NCBI GenBank assembly: GCA_037576195.1
Contig: CM075102.1
Coordinates: 1,550,001 to 1,614,000 of the forward strand
Length of the DNA: 64,000 nt
Reading direction: 5' to 3'
Origin: Phytoseiulus persimilis
Lineage: Eukaryota > Arthropoda > Arachnida > Mesostigmata > Phytoseiidae
Position numbers and translations under genes: made by a program. Of the stretch, positions 37,069-52,000 are shown one piece after another. Every line of letters begins with the position of its first letter. Within the stretch, counting starts at the first letter, position 1. The notes beneath the pieces were generated by a model. It had not been told where the DNA came from, made no database searches, and saw only the letters and a program-made list of their open reading frames with translations.

Positions 37069-40000
37069 ATGAAGTGGTGTCAGCTCGTTCTGGCCGCCCT
37101 CCTGGCCAACGCGGAAGCCTACTGGCTGTGAGTATGAATCAAGAAAGCAACGATTCAACATCTCTGATTATTCCTCCCATTCCATCACGTCGTCGTCGTC
37201 GTCGTCGTAGTGGTCGCAGCAGCTTGTAGGTCAAAGAACGGTCCGCGCTACTCGTTCTCTGGAGGTCCCACGGAAATTAGGAGATTATCCACAGAAATCC
37301 GACAAAGTAATCAGCTCCCTCTCCGCCTCCGAAATCCCGTCTGGTAATTATGGAATCCATGTCTGGAAAATCGATGCTCTGGCGCGGCGACGACGAAATT
37401 CATTGCTGCTCTATCGTCACGAGGAAGCTGAGTCGGATTCGCGGCGGAAAATGGGCTTCTAGCGGTAATCCGATATGAGGAGTCAAAGTCAATGCGCGTA
37501 CTACCACGCGGTCTCAGAAGATGGATTCCAACGACCGACGCGTAGAGAGGACTCCAGGAATCGATCGAACGCGGACGATGCTCCGAAACCCGAGACCGCT
37601 TGTCGACGGCACGATGACAGAACGAATGAATTTGGAGGCCGTGCGTTTGATTGACAGTGATCGCTGTCGGAATCAGTGTCTCAAATTGAATTCGAAACTC
37701 CATGAGAAACACGGCACGGCTGTACTCATTTCCACCGGTTCGCCGTTCCTGTTTGTTCTGGGAGGATAGCGAACGTTTCGGTAGGCCATAACACCCCCCT
37801 TCCAGTTCCTAGGCACCCCCTCGAGAGAGGAATAGTTTGAGCCGGAATGGCTTCCGAGCAGAACACTCCGGCCCTCCACAAGTTGTCTGAAGGTCGGTTT
37901 GGTTTCACTTCTATTGCGGTATTCGTACCCGGAGCTCGGATTCAAACTCTACGAATAACAGACTCAGAGCGCTGCGTTGCGTCTGCCATCGACGGTCCAG
38001 CCGTTCAGAAGTTATGATTTTCCGGCAATTCCGACCGCCGTGCGGTGTTTGCGCCATGCTCGTCCTGAACAGCTGATCTCTGATACAATGTGATCGTGTG
38101 ATCTTACGCAGGGAATCTTCGCGAGCGATCGGGAACCACTCATGGGAAGTTCTTCTTTCGCCCAACAGTAGATTCATAGCGTGAATTGGACAGATGTGTT
38201 CCCTTCCCTGTCCTCTGGTTGCCATCATGTTCGCCGTTGTTGCTTCTAATGGGACCGAGGCAATCGAGAAGAGCCTATATCGTGGTGAATCTTGATGTGT
38301 CAGTTGCCTTTGTCATAAAATTGCTGCTCGCTCGAATCGTAGCGAATCAACTTGTGAGCTGTGATGAACCTTCACGCTCGTGCCTCCAGCAGCCGACGTC
38401 AAACCCCAGCTTTGGGCACGCTTCCGGAGCAATGCACTCACGCAAGGTCAGGGTTTGTTTTCTCGGCTGCACGCCGCCGGTCCATCGGACAGGATCGTCC
38501 AGAACCGAGCAGAAGAGAGCGTAACGTGCTCGGAGTGAGTGCAGTTTTCCCTGGTTGAGACAATGATGCGGCATGCATCAAATCGGTTCAAACTTTCGTG
38601 GAAAGTCTCTACAGTGTCGATTCTCGAAGTGAGCGGTGTTTCTGCTGCGGAACAAGTATTTCGGTGGATCCCGAAAAGAAGAACGGAACAAAGATCCGAA
38701 TGTCCATTTTTAGAGCGGAGGTGATGCCGTTCGCTCTTCTCGGTCGACACCCTGAGCTCTTGACGTCAGATAATTTAGATTAATTCCACCAAATTTTCCC
38801 AGTTGTTCTTTCTCGCCGCGCTCGTCTTGGTCGATCGTTGGAGACAAGCGGTTGGAGTCCTTTTGTTCTTCGTGGCATCATCCAAACACTGGAGAAGAGA
38901 ACTCGCCGAACGCAATGCGCATGTGAGCTAGCCACAACTTGACTCGAATTAGAGAGTTTTTCGCGGATCGGTCGAAGTCGCCAGGAACCATCTGCAGCTG
39001 GTATCCGACTCCTCGATTTCCGCTCCAGAATTCCAGAAATCAGGACGAATTGGACGGTATGTCGTTAACGTGGTTTTCGGCGGTTCCTCAGAATCTTCAA
39101 AAACGCATCGGTGGTACAACTCTTCGTTCTTTTTACGGGTCGTTCGTTACCGCTCAGCGTCGTGAAACACGATCGCCTGGACGGTTGTCCAGTTCAACAT
39201 GGAATCGATTGGAATTGTGTTGAGTCGCGTAAAATAAATTCCACTTCAGCTGAGAAGATATATTGCGGACGTCGAACGAGAATCGGTGAACGGACAAATA
39301 GAACACGTGGACATAGAGGCAGGCAAACCGATATTCCCGCTGCGATTTTTCAATAAAACGCGAGGAAATTTCCGTGTTCGCCCGGATCATCCGCGGGGAT
39401 CGCCGGGAATCCTTCCGATGTTCATCCCGGACATTGGATACCTGCTCCGGGAAGATTTGTCGATTTCAGACAGTGACATCTACTCGCCGGATGCGTGAGA
39501 TTCCCTCTGCCGCAGACAGCCCGCGAATCGATTCCCAGCGGAACGATGAGACCAGAAGAGAAGGTTGAGACCGGATAGTGTCGATGAAATACAGACTTTT
39601 CGTCCCCAACGAACCTCTTCAGAAATCTACCGAGCTTCTCCGTGCAATAGATTCCACGTGATGTCAAGCGTTGATGGAAACAGCCGCTTCTGGTTGAGTG
39701 AAAACACGGTCTCCAACCTAGTTTCCCAACATTGAGTTCAAACTAGTCTGGCACACCGTCGAGGGAGCCGAAGTATTGTTTCCCGAGCAGACGGTCGTAG
39801 ACCTCGAAGATCGCGTTTGTCCGGACGGTTCTCCCCTATCCGGTGTAATCGTCGTATTCTGGTAACATTCTGGCCCCCGATCAGGTATTTCAGCTGTGCT
39901 CGGTTCTCGATCGAGAACGAGCCCAGTCCGCTTTGGGGCGATACCATCCTGACTACGGTTCCTTCGATCTCGAGCGGTGGTGATCGAGTTTGACCGCGGC

Positions 40001-43000
40001 AACGTCATCCGAGTACCACGGAAACATGTCGTCAGCCTTACGATTTTGTTTCCCGCGGAAGAGCACGAGGCTGACGCTTCAGATTGATTCAGTGCATTGC
40101 GATTAGCCTGTCATCACTCCAAGCCCAGCGGGGAGGACAACAAACAACATCGGGCGACGCTCCACTTCCACCCTTGCCCACGTGCTACGTCGATCGACTC
40201 ACGCGCGCGGATTCGAAAGTCGGACCATTGCAACTGGAGTTGATAACGTGCCGAAACCGGCGGCTACGTTTCAGCGACAGAAATTTCGTCTCGGCTGTAA
40301 CGCTGGATTCCACGGTCAAGATGTCAGAACGTCAATAGTTGGCGGACGCTTCAACGGGCCCAGATTTCACGATGACGGACGCTGCACGCTGTTGCGTGCT
40401 CGTGTTACGTAAAAATCATCATCATTTCCATGACTGCGTGCATCTGAGTACGTCACCTTTGGGGTCACAGAGATGGATTGAGGGCGGAGCGCCTCGATGC
40501 CCTGGGGATATCCCACATGCGCCGAAAATGCACGTCAACCGCATTTCCATGATGTTTTCCTACGGTCTGCCGTCGCTTGCGGACCAAGCCGTTGCAGGTC
40601 GGGATTGGGTCGCGAGACCCGCCGTCCGTCTCGGTTCCTTCAAAGGCAGTTGGCTCCAGGCGCGGCTTCGTCTCGTGTGGACAGTGCTTGATTACATGGT
40701 CACCTGGCCCTTTCGGGTTGAGCTCTTCAAAAACTCGAGTCCCCCTCCTTCTGAAGGCATTCATCGTTCCACGCGGTTCTTGGCTCCTAGCTCGGGGCTG
40801 GGGATCGTAAGGGACTTAGGGCTCGGGGTTGCGGTGTCGCCGAGTGCTCTCGTCGATGATTCTAGAGTGAAAATCGAGATGAATCGGCAGAAAATCGGCA
40901 AACATGTTGTTTGACTTGATGAACTGTTTGGGCCTCGCCTGAAAGAGACACAATTTCTTCTGGGGGAAAACCTTGGAATCACGCGAGCAGCGGGAACGCC
41001 CATTCATGTCCGGCTTTATTCTGGAAACGGCAACAAGGTGTGACTTTGTTGAGGATAAAGACTCTACTCGGACGTTTTTCACTGTGAAAACAGAATAGTC
41101 TATGGTTAGCCTCGCGGCTGGACAATCTCGCCGCGATGTTCGAATCTCTTCATCGAACCATAAACAGTGACTTGCTGTCGTTCGCTTCCATTTGATCTGG
41201 GCCGACGGGCTCGACGAGATTCTGCTTCTCGCTTTTTCTGAAGAAGGTCACCGCCGGTGATGATCCAAACTTGGTCACCGCCGCGTTCTGTGGACCCCAT
41301 CGCGCTGTGCGGCGGGATTTTCCGCCCAGCTTTTCGCTTGCGAGATCTCTGAGCAGAAGGAGGAGGGGAGAGGGAACATCCAGAAGATTTGCGGTCGCCA
41401 TGCGAGAGCCCGAACTACAGTCGAGATTTTCGACAGCATCCAACGGCGGAACGCAAGAGGCACTGTGCTCTGATCATTGTTGTTTTGAGGGAGCCCTGTT
41501 TTTAACGATGTTTATCGACTATCCAGGAATCGAGAGGAACAGTTTTTCTCTACTAGTAAGTTTATGACCCGCTGTTGAAAACTTCTCTGTTCTCTCACTC
41601 ACTCTTCTAATATCAATCCCAGGGATGGCTGGAGAAGGTCCGTAGACGCATCTCAGAGAAACTTGGGAGAATTCCATGGAGATCGTCAGCCGTAGCGCTA
41701 CTTGTTGCTTCGTTGTTCTCTCTTCTCCATTTCCATCCGTGGGATATGAAACAGTACACGATCGCTCCAACGGTCCTCGTCGAGACCTCCGCCGATATTC
41801 GGAGGATTTTTGCGCGAGCAGATTTCCCCTCGGAGAGAGACGGAGCGTACACAGTCTCCGGACTCGCGATCTGAGCTATCCACATCACACGGAAGTGTCC
41901 GGACAACGAACCGATGAAACGAAACGACCAGACTGGGATCGGGGAGGAAAGCCGTCGATCCTCGCTCGGAAGTCATTAAAAGAGGAACTCTTCCGAATTC
42001 TTGATGAATCGTTCGGCGCACGAGGTAGTGTCCCGCCGTAGCGCCAGATGTAGGACAGCTGTTGGAAGCTAGAACGGTTGAGGAAATTGTGAGGGAACCT
42101 TCGAAACGTAGTTGTCGAGGGAAGAACCTTAACGCAGAGCGTGTCTGACCGAGTGCATGCGACGTGCCGCCGCCGCCGCCTTTTGTACTGCTGCTACGAC
42201 TAGCGCTGATGTTGTTGTCTTGTTCTTGGGCTTTGTAATATATTTCTTTAAACCGGATTCACCCGAGGCGATTGGCCCAATGTCACGTTCGGTCTATTCC
42301 AAAGAAACCGGCGCGCACGGCAAAGACAACGCGCTCTCTCACGATATTAGTTCCCGGCAAGCGAGAGCAGCAGCGGTGGCGGCGGCGGCACATCTCTTAC
42401 CAACATCGACTACAACAACTACAAATCTCCTCCATTCTAAGCAGACCTTTCCACGGCGGCTTACTCGAGCATTCAGAGTCAACACATTAATCGAGAGGCC
42501 AGAGTTATTCGGGTTCCGTGTCTGAACTGATTTCTCGACGCCAACTCCGTCACAAACTCGTAGCTCTCTGACTGGTTCGGGTTCTGATGAACATTCAGAG
42601 GAGGGGGAATGTGGTCATCACGAGGGCTCGCGCGAGCTTATCGGTATTTCAGCTATTTCAAACCATGCACGGATTGGCAATTCAAACTGACCGAGTACCG
42701 AGAGGAAGTGAATAAAGATATTTCGAGCGAGAATAAATTGTCGAGGTCAATCGAGAGGTGACAATCATGAGGGACTTCGGGCAAGAACTTCACTCCTCTC
42801 TGGGATCTCGTCTCCCGAAGTCGGCCGCCGCCAATTGAGAGTGAAACTGGCGAGCAGCGAAGATCTCAAACAATAATCCTCGATAGATTTATCTCCGTCT
42901 TGGAATTCTCATTAATTTTTCGGGGAGTTGCCGGCCGTGAATTAATTTCCATCTCCTTCCATCCCGACGATGTCAGAAAATTGAGAGAAAATAGAACAGC

Positions 43001-46000
43001 TGCCGTTGTCTCTTTCGGTAATGGATAACATCCTGCGACCGGCTCGCCGTCAAAAAAATCGGCCATTCAGTGGAATCGTAGAACCACAGAACGTGTGTAA
43101 ACGCGTTCTTGGCAGGACTCGGAGGAAACGGCGCGAAAGCGAGGAGTACTGTCGAATTCACGTCTGAACGCGCGGTCAAGAAAACTTCCGCCGCATGTTT
43201 TTTTTTTCGCTGATACCGGCCGCCAAGGGATGGGACGCAGCTTGGAAGAATAGTGGGGCGGCTATTATTGTCAAGGTGCTCATCGATATTTCATGTGTTG
43301 AATTTTGTCCGGGCTGTTCGTTTCGTTTCTGAAATTGGACCCTTCGGAAGTCGCTCGTTGTGATGTTAGATTGACCGCTCTGTCATCTATTGTGCGGAGT
43401 CGCGTCGAACCTCTCGTCTTCCCCGAATTCACCGTGGAGCCGACGGAATCCCGTGCTTCAACAATGGACAGCTCCTCCGCGAAGTGAATCCGTACAAGAT
43501 CACTGACCCAGCGTGAGTTATGCATGTTTGGTCGAACGCTGGAGAAATCCGCCGTACCCTTGACGGATCGGATTTTCGGTCCAGAGCTCTGGCTGAAGCT
43601 TGTAGCTCTTTCCCCTACTCGAGAACCCCGCGCTTACGAGCGTTTGGGGGTTCCGTAAAGTTCAGCCGAGACGACTCCGAATATGTGTCAACAGATAGGC
43701 AGTCAGAGGGTTCGGCTGTTTGCTCGTTCGTGGGTTACCGATTCGTTTATTGGCCCGTTATCGAGATGCCAGGTCGGCAGGTGCCGCCAGCAACGTCTCC
43801 TCTCGTTCGTGGGAGTTCCCCCACAGTATTGTGTCGTCATTCCACGGCAACAAACTATCATTGGTGTAGAATGAAATTTACTGTGCGCCATTGTGTTGTT
43901 TGCGGTACAGAAACGACCTCTGACCGCCCAGTCAATAAGCTGTTCAATTTTCGTTTTACGATGCTTCCCACATCGGGTCCCGCCGCCATGCACCCAGTTC
44001 GAACCGCCGCGGCAACCTGCCGTTACAACCCGCATACTTCTCAGCGATCGGCGAGTCCGTCATCTTCTCCGTTGATCGCGATTGGCAGTGCTCGAGAAAC
44101 TGGAATATGTTCTGGAGAGTATGGTTCGGCCATGAGCCCATCCAGTGGAAGAGAAGCGAGCGAACTAGCGGAGAACAGACTCAGCTTTGTTGAGGATGCA
44201 CACCTGGCGACGTCGAAGTAGCGGAAACTCATCTTACGAGGCACCCGGTCGTGTCTGAACAGCAGTGGGAAGAAAATGTGGAGCAGACCGCAGAGTTCTC
44301 CCCTCGTTCCTAATCGTTTGGGAATGACACCACCCCCTAGAACAGGAATGGCAGGACTTCCGAACGAAATCGGAGCGGAATCGCCTGATCGATATTCGAG
44401 AACCGTCCGATGCGGACTGCGGAGGGAGATCATGGAAGCGATGGTCCTCGTCATCGTCGACAGTTGGCGGCCACTGAAGATTGGACCAATTCAACCTAGC
44501 CAGCAATTTGCCGATTGATTGGGGTCAAGTAACGTGCGGGCATGCGGGGGGGAGGGCCTCATCGTTCCCATATGGATAGTAGTCATGATAATAAAGACAT
44601 GCCGAACGCGTAAGGCCTCCGTAAGCTGTTGCCCGTTGCGTTTGCTGGACGCCTAGCTCGGCCGGTCCCGTCCGCTGACTGACTGAGTCTAATCTCCGAA
44701 CTGTTCTCAGTGTCGAAGTCATAAAAGTTTCGTCGTTACTTGGTTGTTCGAATAAATGCGCTCGAAGATAAGTCTCGCACGCGGGTTTACGAGGCGCAAG
44801 CAATCGTAAAATCGGCTGTGGTGGGATACCGAACTCAAACAAGCAAGAGGTTGCATGGGACTGGGTTTTCTGGCGGTTGCGGTCGCGATCCCACCTGCCC
44901 GCGGTTCCCCAACTCCCCTCCTCCAGTCCGGTTTCCCGCCTCCTTTGTTCGGGACCGATTCGGGACGTCGCCGCTGTTGAGTTGCGAGATTTCCCGATCG
45001 TTTTCGCGCTTCCAATGGGACCGTCCCGTCACGTGTGCGGGGACCCCTTTCCGGTGAATCGCTATCATTATTCAGATTGCCAAGAGCTTATCTTCTGCAG
45101 CTCAAGGCGTCAGACAGACAAACATCCTCATGCGGACAAGGGGAAAGTGTGTTTTCGTGGGTTGATAAGAACATTCCGTGTTTCGCGACCCTCGTTCTCG
45201 AGCGTCTAATCGATCAGAATCGGCATCCGTGATGGCGATGGAGGCATAGGTGCCGTCGATGACGGTTACGGACGATTCTACTCCGTCTGTGCAAACACCT
45301 CGTCGCGTCCCTCGCTCATATACATGGACGCGGACACCACATCAATCTGTGTTGTCGGACGTCAGGCCGCCGATCTGTCTTCGCGCTTTCTCGGATTTGC
45401 GGCCACAACTCTCTTATCCGAGTGTTTCCATGACCGACCCGCTCGATCGTCGCATCGACAACTGGTCTGCAGACGGAGATTCTAACAATCCCCTTGGAGA
45501 ACGATTCCCGATAGCGGCTGGTTCTCAGAGAACGTCATTCCCTGAACCGGTCGGTGATTTGGAGGCGCGCTCCGAGAGTCATCGGTGTTTACTCGAGAGT
45601 TTGGCTCTGACCCGGGGCGATATTCACGATTTACCCTTCCGGCCGTCGTGATGACAGCGGAGTCAAGAGCTTCGTGACCTGAGGGGAGGACATAGGTGGA
45701 GTCACTCATCATGACGATGAGGACAACTGACTCCTGTGTGGAGAACTCCGGCGGCCGACTGTTGCGCGAATCATCGGATGTCAAATGATAGGAGGCCAAG
45801 AAACCACACCCTGGAATACCCCACGTGAATCAGGAGAGATTTCGAAACCTAGACGACGGAGCCTCAACGAGGCTCAGAGCGCTACCCGAGTAATTTTGAA
45901 ACTCATCGGCTCAGTGAAGCTACAACTGATCGAGCTCCGGCAGTAGATATCGCTCAACTTTTTCTCAAACACTCGATACGAGCCGGAAAACAGAATGAAC

Positions 46001-49000
46001 AAAACTAATCGACGAAACTACTGAGCCCCACATCGACCGGACGACGGAACGAAATCGCCGTATCGCACATGCACACACGAACTGAGCTATCTACGCTTAA
46101 TTGTACGAATCTGTGATACATCCCACCAGGGCTCAGATCTCGATAGAATACGGATTCTTCACCAAAAAAAACTGGATAGGTCTCACGAGGCGAGGTGCTC
46201 GGCCGCAACGCTGACAAGATAGAGGAAATATCGATTGCCATCAGTTATCAGAGTCAATGCGAACATTCATTGTACACCGATGATATCGACTTCGCAGGTT
46301 GACCCGAAAGAAGAGCCCCTTCGGATTCTGTCGCCTCGGATGAGCGGGAGGTCAGAAAAAGGTCTTCATCATGCTTAACGTGGCGGAGGGCCATTCGTCC
46401 CGGCCCAGAGACTCCGCTAGAGTTCCCGCGACTTTCACGGAATGAATGCGTTCATGACACATGCCGGGACTTGGAGACCGGTTCTGTTCAGTAGAAAAGG
46501 CGCGCGAACGACTTTGTCTTTTCGCGAATATCGTACGCACGGAATCGGAATCTCCCCGGAAACCGAATCCGATCCAGTTTGTTCCGTGAGAATCGTTCCG
46601 GGATTGGATTTTTTCGCTGTTTGTTTCGGCGCTCCGTCAAAAGCGATCGATCGCGACCCCTGGCCAGCGGCAACAATCGCGACGAACCCACTCGGATGTG
46701 ATTACCTCGAACGAATCAGCGACAGTATCGAAGAGCCTCTTCGCGGCTTCTGTAGAATTTCGGCGAATCAGAAACGCAGTCAGTCAGTCAGTCAATCGGT
46801 TGGTCGGTCGATCGCGCCATCGTCAGCAGCGAGAAGCTGTGGGTGACGCCGGTACCCCGTAATTGAGCGTCACGACCGCGGGCGAACGAGCGCTCGGAAC
46901 GCTGATTCCTTCACGCTCTTCACATTCGGGCCGGCGGGGCAGCTTCTTACCGTTCTACATTTGAGCAGAGAAAATATCGCCGATACAGTAAGTGCAGCGA
47001 TGACGACCGCAGCTGATGCCGTCCGCCGCGACTGCAACCTTCCGTCAACCCCGAGCGAGCGGATGATGAGGCCGACGTTACCCACTTCGAGAAAAACTGA
47101 TACCGGAGTAGAAATAATGGGATGAAGTCCGCATGAGAAGCTTCCTGAAAGAAGTTCTGGCTCTCGTTGGAAGACAGAATCGAATCCACACTGGGGTCCT
47201 CTCGGGGATCGCGGTCCCCCATATTTTCAACCGAACGTTTGCCCTGGATTGGTTGCAGTCGTTTCAAGAACAAGCTCAAAAAATCGAGGAGGATGAAACG
47301 GAGGCACAGTAGGTGCCCCCACTGTCGGCACCTTTCTGTGTGAGGAGGTGGCTGCTGCTGCTGCCGCTTGTTTCGGAGGGGTTCTTCACGGTCGGTTCAC
47401 GTAATCAGTTCCAATCGAATCTAGCAAGGGAGCGAGCGAGCCAGCGGTAGGAGGGCGAACGCATTCAAGGTTCCATCACTTAGGCGTCGAAACACACGTG
47501 ACCATAGCATGTATGTAGTTGCGAACTTCTTCTTCGATCAGGGAAGCGCCGGCGGCTTTCTGACAACGCGGCTACCGGGAAGGCGTCCGCCGGCCCCCCT
47601 GTGGGAAATCGGTAGAAGAGAAAAAATCACATTGATTTGCTCGAATTAAATCAATCGCGGCTCCAACGCACCGACTGAATGCCCCACATCGGCTCTTATC
47701 TTGGGGCCATAACGGATCCGAGCGAAACTATGTACGAACCTCAAAATTGAGCTTTAGCCTATCTTGGATCGCGAATACAGCGAGCGACTTATTTTCTCTG
47801 TTTGAAACGATCGATGCCTCTGCGCCTTCGACCGGACTTTTTAGATGAGCTTGCACAGGGACTTCAGCTCAGGAAATGAGCCGGTCTCTCATCGCGATCG
47901 GAATCGGAGTCCCGGCATCGTGGGGATCAAAGTTGGAACAAGGAGTCGGCCGCAAGCAGACGGGAGGGCACGTCTCTCTGTCCTGAGCTGCCGGACCATG
48001 GCGACGATGAGCGACAGAGACCGGGATGGAGATATGATCGAGGCGGAGGCATCATGATTTGTTGGAATCGGCTCCCGCGCGGCTGCCTATACACCGACCT
48101 GCCGCTCGCGGACGAGGCTCGCTGAGAGCCGCGCAGATGGTCGTATAAAAGATTTTCTGTGCGAATCGGAAGCAAGCGGCCGGAGCAAGGGACGCGGGCA
48201 GCGAACGCCAGCTTGGCAGCCCATCACTCAGTCGTACAGGAGATAATTGACCAAAGCGCACAAGAGTCACTTCTGCAAAGCGAAGATGGTCACTCGAGAT
48301 TTCGCTCCAAAAGTCGCGTTTCCGAATCGAGTCGAAGATCTGTCTGTATCCTGTCAGGCAGACGAGTCCGCGACCAGAGCTCAAACACCCTCCGCTCAGC
48401 GTTATCTCTGCGGCGCGATCTTATCGGGAGGAATTTATAGAAATTAAATCGATAATAAAAATCGTCTTTGGAAACGATCGTACAGTTCAAAGGCCAAACG
48501 CGGCGTTGTCTGAGGGCTCGGCCGAATTCCTATACTTCCGACCTGACTCGATTTTAACCCGAGGTTCCAACCCTCATCAGGTGTTTGCGGAAACTAGATG
48601 TGGTCTCAACGAACCGGTTCCTGCAAGCGAGTTCACCATCGCGCGAGGGGGGTGGGGATCTCGACAAAAGTTCGGGGATCCTCGAAAAACGGAGAACGTT
48701 GCACGCGCTCGCACGAAACGTGGCCTTTCAGAGTCCGGGCGGGAGAAAGAGCCGATCCCGAGAGCATTGAGCCCGCATTCAGTCGCTCGACAATGGAGTG
48801 CCGCTTATTTTAATTCGTAGGTAATTTCGATAAAGCTCTTCCTTATCTCGACATCGCGGAGATAACAAGCGATGAAGAGCACGCGTTCGGTCGAGCCGAA
48901 CTCGACTCGCGGACTGGGTTGGTGTTGTGCTGTCGTTCCAGGCTGTTTTTCTCTCAAAGCCCTCGGGACACAGACCGGACAACTCCCTCAGACGGTGCCT

Positions 49001-52000
49001 GCGGAAGTGGCATCATCGAAAATCGTTCACGTGTGGCTCGTCTCCGATGTTTCAAGTCTGTCTGCGTTTCTGTGATTCCCCTGTCGTGGTATCCCGACTC
49101 GGCTGTAATCGCTAATCAGCTGTAATCCCCTAAGAGCTTTCGCTGGGTGAGATGGTCTACGAATTCCTCAGCCTCGATTTTGAAATCCTATGTAAATCCT
49201 GTCTGTCAGGACGTTGGTGCGTTGTGCGGTGAACTGTCGCCGATGGAGAACATGTTTTCCTCCCCCCAGTTTCGGGAAGCTCGTTCAGCGCATGCTCGAG
49301 TTTTCTCTCCGAGCATGCCTTTCGGGAACCAGCCTACTGTTTGACGGCAAAGCAAGACTCCTCCCCTGAGAGTTTGAGGATGGGAGATCTCGAGCTCGAC
49401 TCCAGGAACAGGAGTTGCGAAAACGAGGGTTGCGAGCTGCGACTCGGATTATAGTCCAGATCTGATACATAATCAACATTCATATTACATACATTTAGTC
49501 AATTTTTATCATCCATTATTTATATTGTCATTCATTCGCATTTCATATTCTATGAAACGTGCCGCCAAACGGGCGTCCGTTTATAGGAGACCGTGGTGGG
49601 GAGTCTCGAGTAGGGCGACAGCGAACTCGAGCTCGGAGGGGCTCGAGTAGATTCCGAGATAACGTTCTCTCGGGAGTATCATCAAGCTCACTCGTATGGA
49701 AGAGCTGCCCGAAGAAGACGTCTGAGCAACTCCTCCTAATTTTATGGCGCCCATTTATGGCTCGAATTAAGAATGTCGGCGGACTTTGGTATGCCGTGTT
49801 CAATTATTTCATGCTCTGCCGCGGAGGTTTATGACCTCGCGATGACGTAAACGCTCCGATCGCGGCAACTTATTCGGCTGCTCTGCGAACTTCAACAGTG
49901 TTCGGGGCACACATAGATCTCGAGGAGTCGTGAGTTGATATTTGATTGAGTAAAGTACGTTGCTGTTGTTTCCGCTGTTTGGAACATCATCAATCGGGAG
50001 CGAGGGTTACTCCGATTTCGGGAAAGACGTGCCGAAGAATTCGTTGGAACATCGGTGGATCATGAGGAAAGGCAAACGATTCGTTGTGAATGGAGTCTCT
50101 CGATTTGTCCGCATGTTCTCGCTGACGATTTCGGATGACCAATTGTTCGGGGCCAATTACCGCCGGCGCCTACATCATCCTTCAGAACCGGCACGACTTG
50201 AATTCGTTTTGTGATACGATCGGGTTCTCAGGCAGTGTCATTTGGATAATTGTCCACGGTTGCGAGGCCAAGATTACCGACTAGAAACTCAGAGATTCGG
50301 GCTGGCAGCTTTGCGGCATCATGCCTCATAGTGGGCTTCGATGCGAACACGCCATCGTGGATACCGGTCGCATCGTTCACAGAAAACAGGAAGACGGGAC
50401 TCTCCCCTCGGCACGATTCTGTCATTTGGAAAACATGAATACTTCTGGAGCTGATCGTGGCGAAAACGCTCGATTCTATTCAATTTTCTCGATCTGATCG
50501 AGTGTTGAACAACCGTATGAGCGGATCGAGCGGGAGGAGCGAGGTGCACACAGCTTTGAATGGGTGCGCTGTGGACACCTCTGAGTGGCCCGATCGCGGG
50601 AGAAATGGAGGACGTGACAGAATGGCGGTACCGCGGAGAATGCCGCCGGGCTAAAGAGGACGTGACCGCACACTCGGTCGGCAAGCAAATCGGCCACGGT
50701 GATAATTTGAGGAAGATCCCGCGTAACTCTCATATTATTTATGAACGAATCGTTTATTCCGTCGTATGGGTGCATGGTGCGACCGCGGGTAGAGCTTTCA
50801 GAGAAGAGAGTCGTTGGTGGTGGGTGCGGAGTCCGACGAGGGCGGGCGTGTTCTGTCATTTCTCTTCTGCTAGTGAAAGAGGGTATCGCGCGCGCTCCGG
50901 GAAAGGAAGGGAAACGATGCAACGGTCATCCGATTGTGCCGAAACGGGGCGATATCCTTTTTGTGAAACGGGTGCTCGAGAGTTCATCCGAACATCAACC
51001 AGATCAATCTTATTATTTCATTTAAATGATTTCCCTTGCGTGAGCAAAACAACAAAAAAAGTCCGGCATTGTGATCGGAGAGGTGGGCTGACCGACTCCC
51101 TTGGGGAAACCGCGTAACGGAACCCTTCTTCTTGAAGCCAAATTACGAGAGCGCGAATAACGGTCGGATCCTTGAATCAAACCCGAGGCCATGACCAGCC
51201 AATTCAATCAAAATGTGTTCGATCCTTCACGGCCGGCACGCCTCGTGTAGCACCTCTGCCTGCGCTAAACAATAGAGATTCCAGTACGATATCCGTGAAG
51301 CGCGTAATAGGATATCGATCGACGCTTCAGCTGCTGCTGTCTCATAAGTCCTCGCTTACGTACTGACTTACACGTGTTTGTTGTGTCCCGATGGCATGTG
51401 TTTGGGTTGAGGTCGGATCCGAGAGATAGAGACATCATCTTCGTCGTCGTCGTCATGGCGATCGTTCGTCGCTGCTGCTGCCGCCGCCGCTTCAGCAAAG
51501 ACAGCAAGGGGCCCCAGATGCCGGCTACGCTTTGATATTCGGGGGAGTTCACAAGTTTTTCGCCACTTTAGTTCGCCGCCATCGACGAGACAATGCCTTC
51601 AACTCGATGTGAAGTCAGTTCGTTCGGCCGTCACTGAATCGACTGAGGGCTCTTCAGACACTTGTGAATGGAAACCTTGTGGACCTGTCGACGCCCGAAT
51701 GCCAAGGGGCACGCAAACAGCACATACGTACGCGTTCGTGCAGCGGGAACGGGCTTTGACGAACTTCAATGTTTGATCGGATCGAATTCTCTGTTTTGTT
51801 CCGGACGACTCTGACTCTTTCCGAAAAAAATGATCAGGTTTTCCGCCGACGGCTACCCTAGTACTCACTTTCCTGCACAACAATCTATTGCTTCAGCTTG
51901 GTATGGAGGTGTTAGAAGTCGACGACAGCCCACGCGAAGGCTTGACACGAGCGTCAATCGCGATATCAGGGTGATTTAGATTCTTCGGAAGAATCGGCAA

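Noticed and set aside
43871..43990. THAP-like zinc-finger start (CVVCG) within a 233-codon plus frame in Wnt intron 1
   Set aside because: The remaining THAP landmarks (second Cys-His pair, conserved Pro and Trp) are absent, and an opposing frame is also open.
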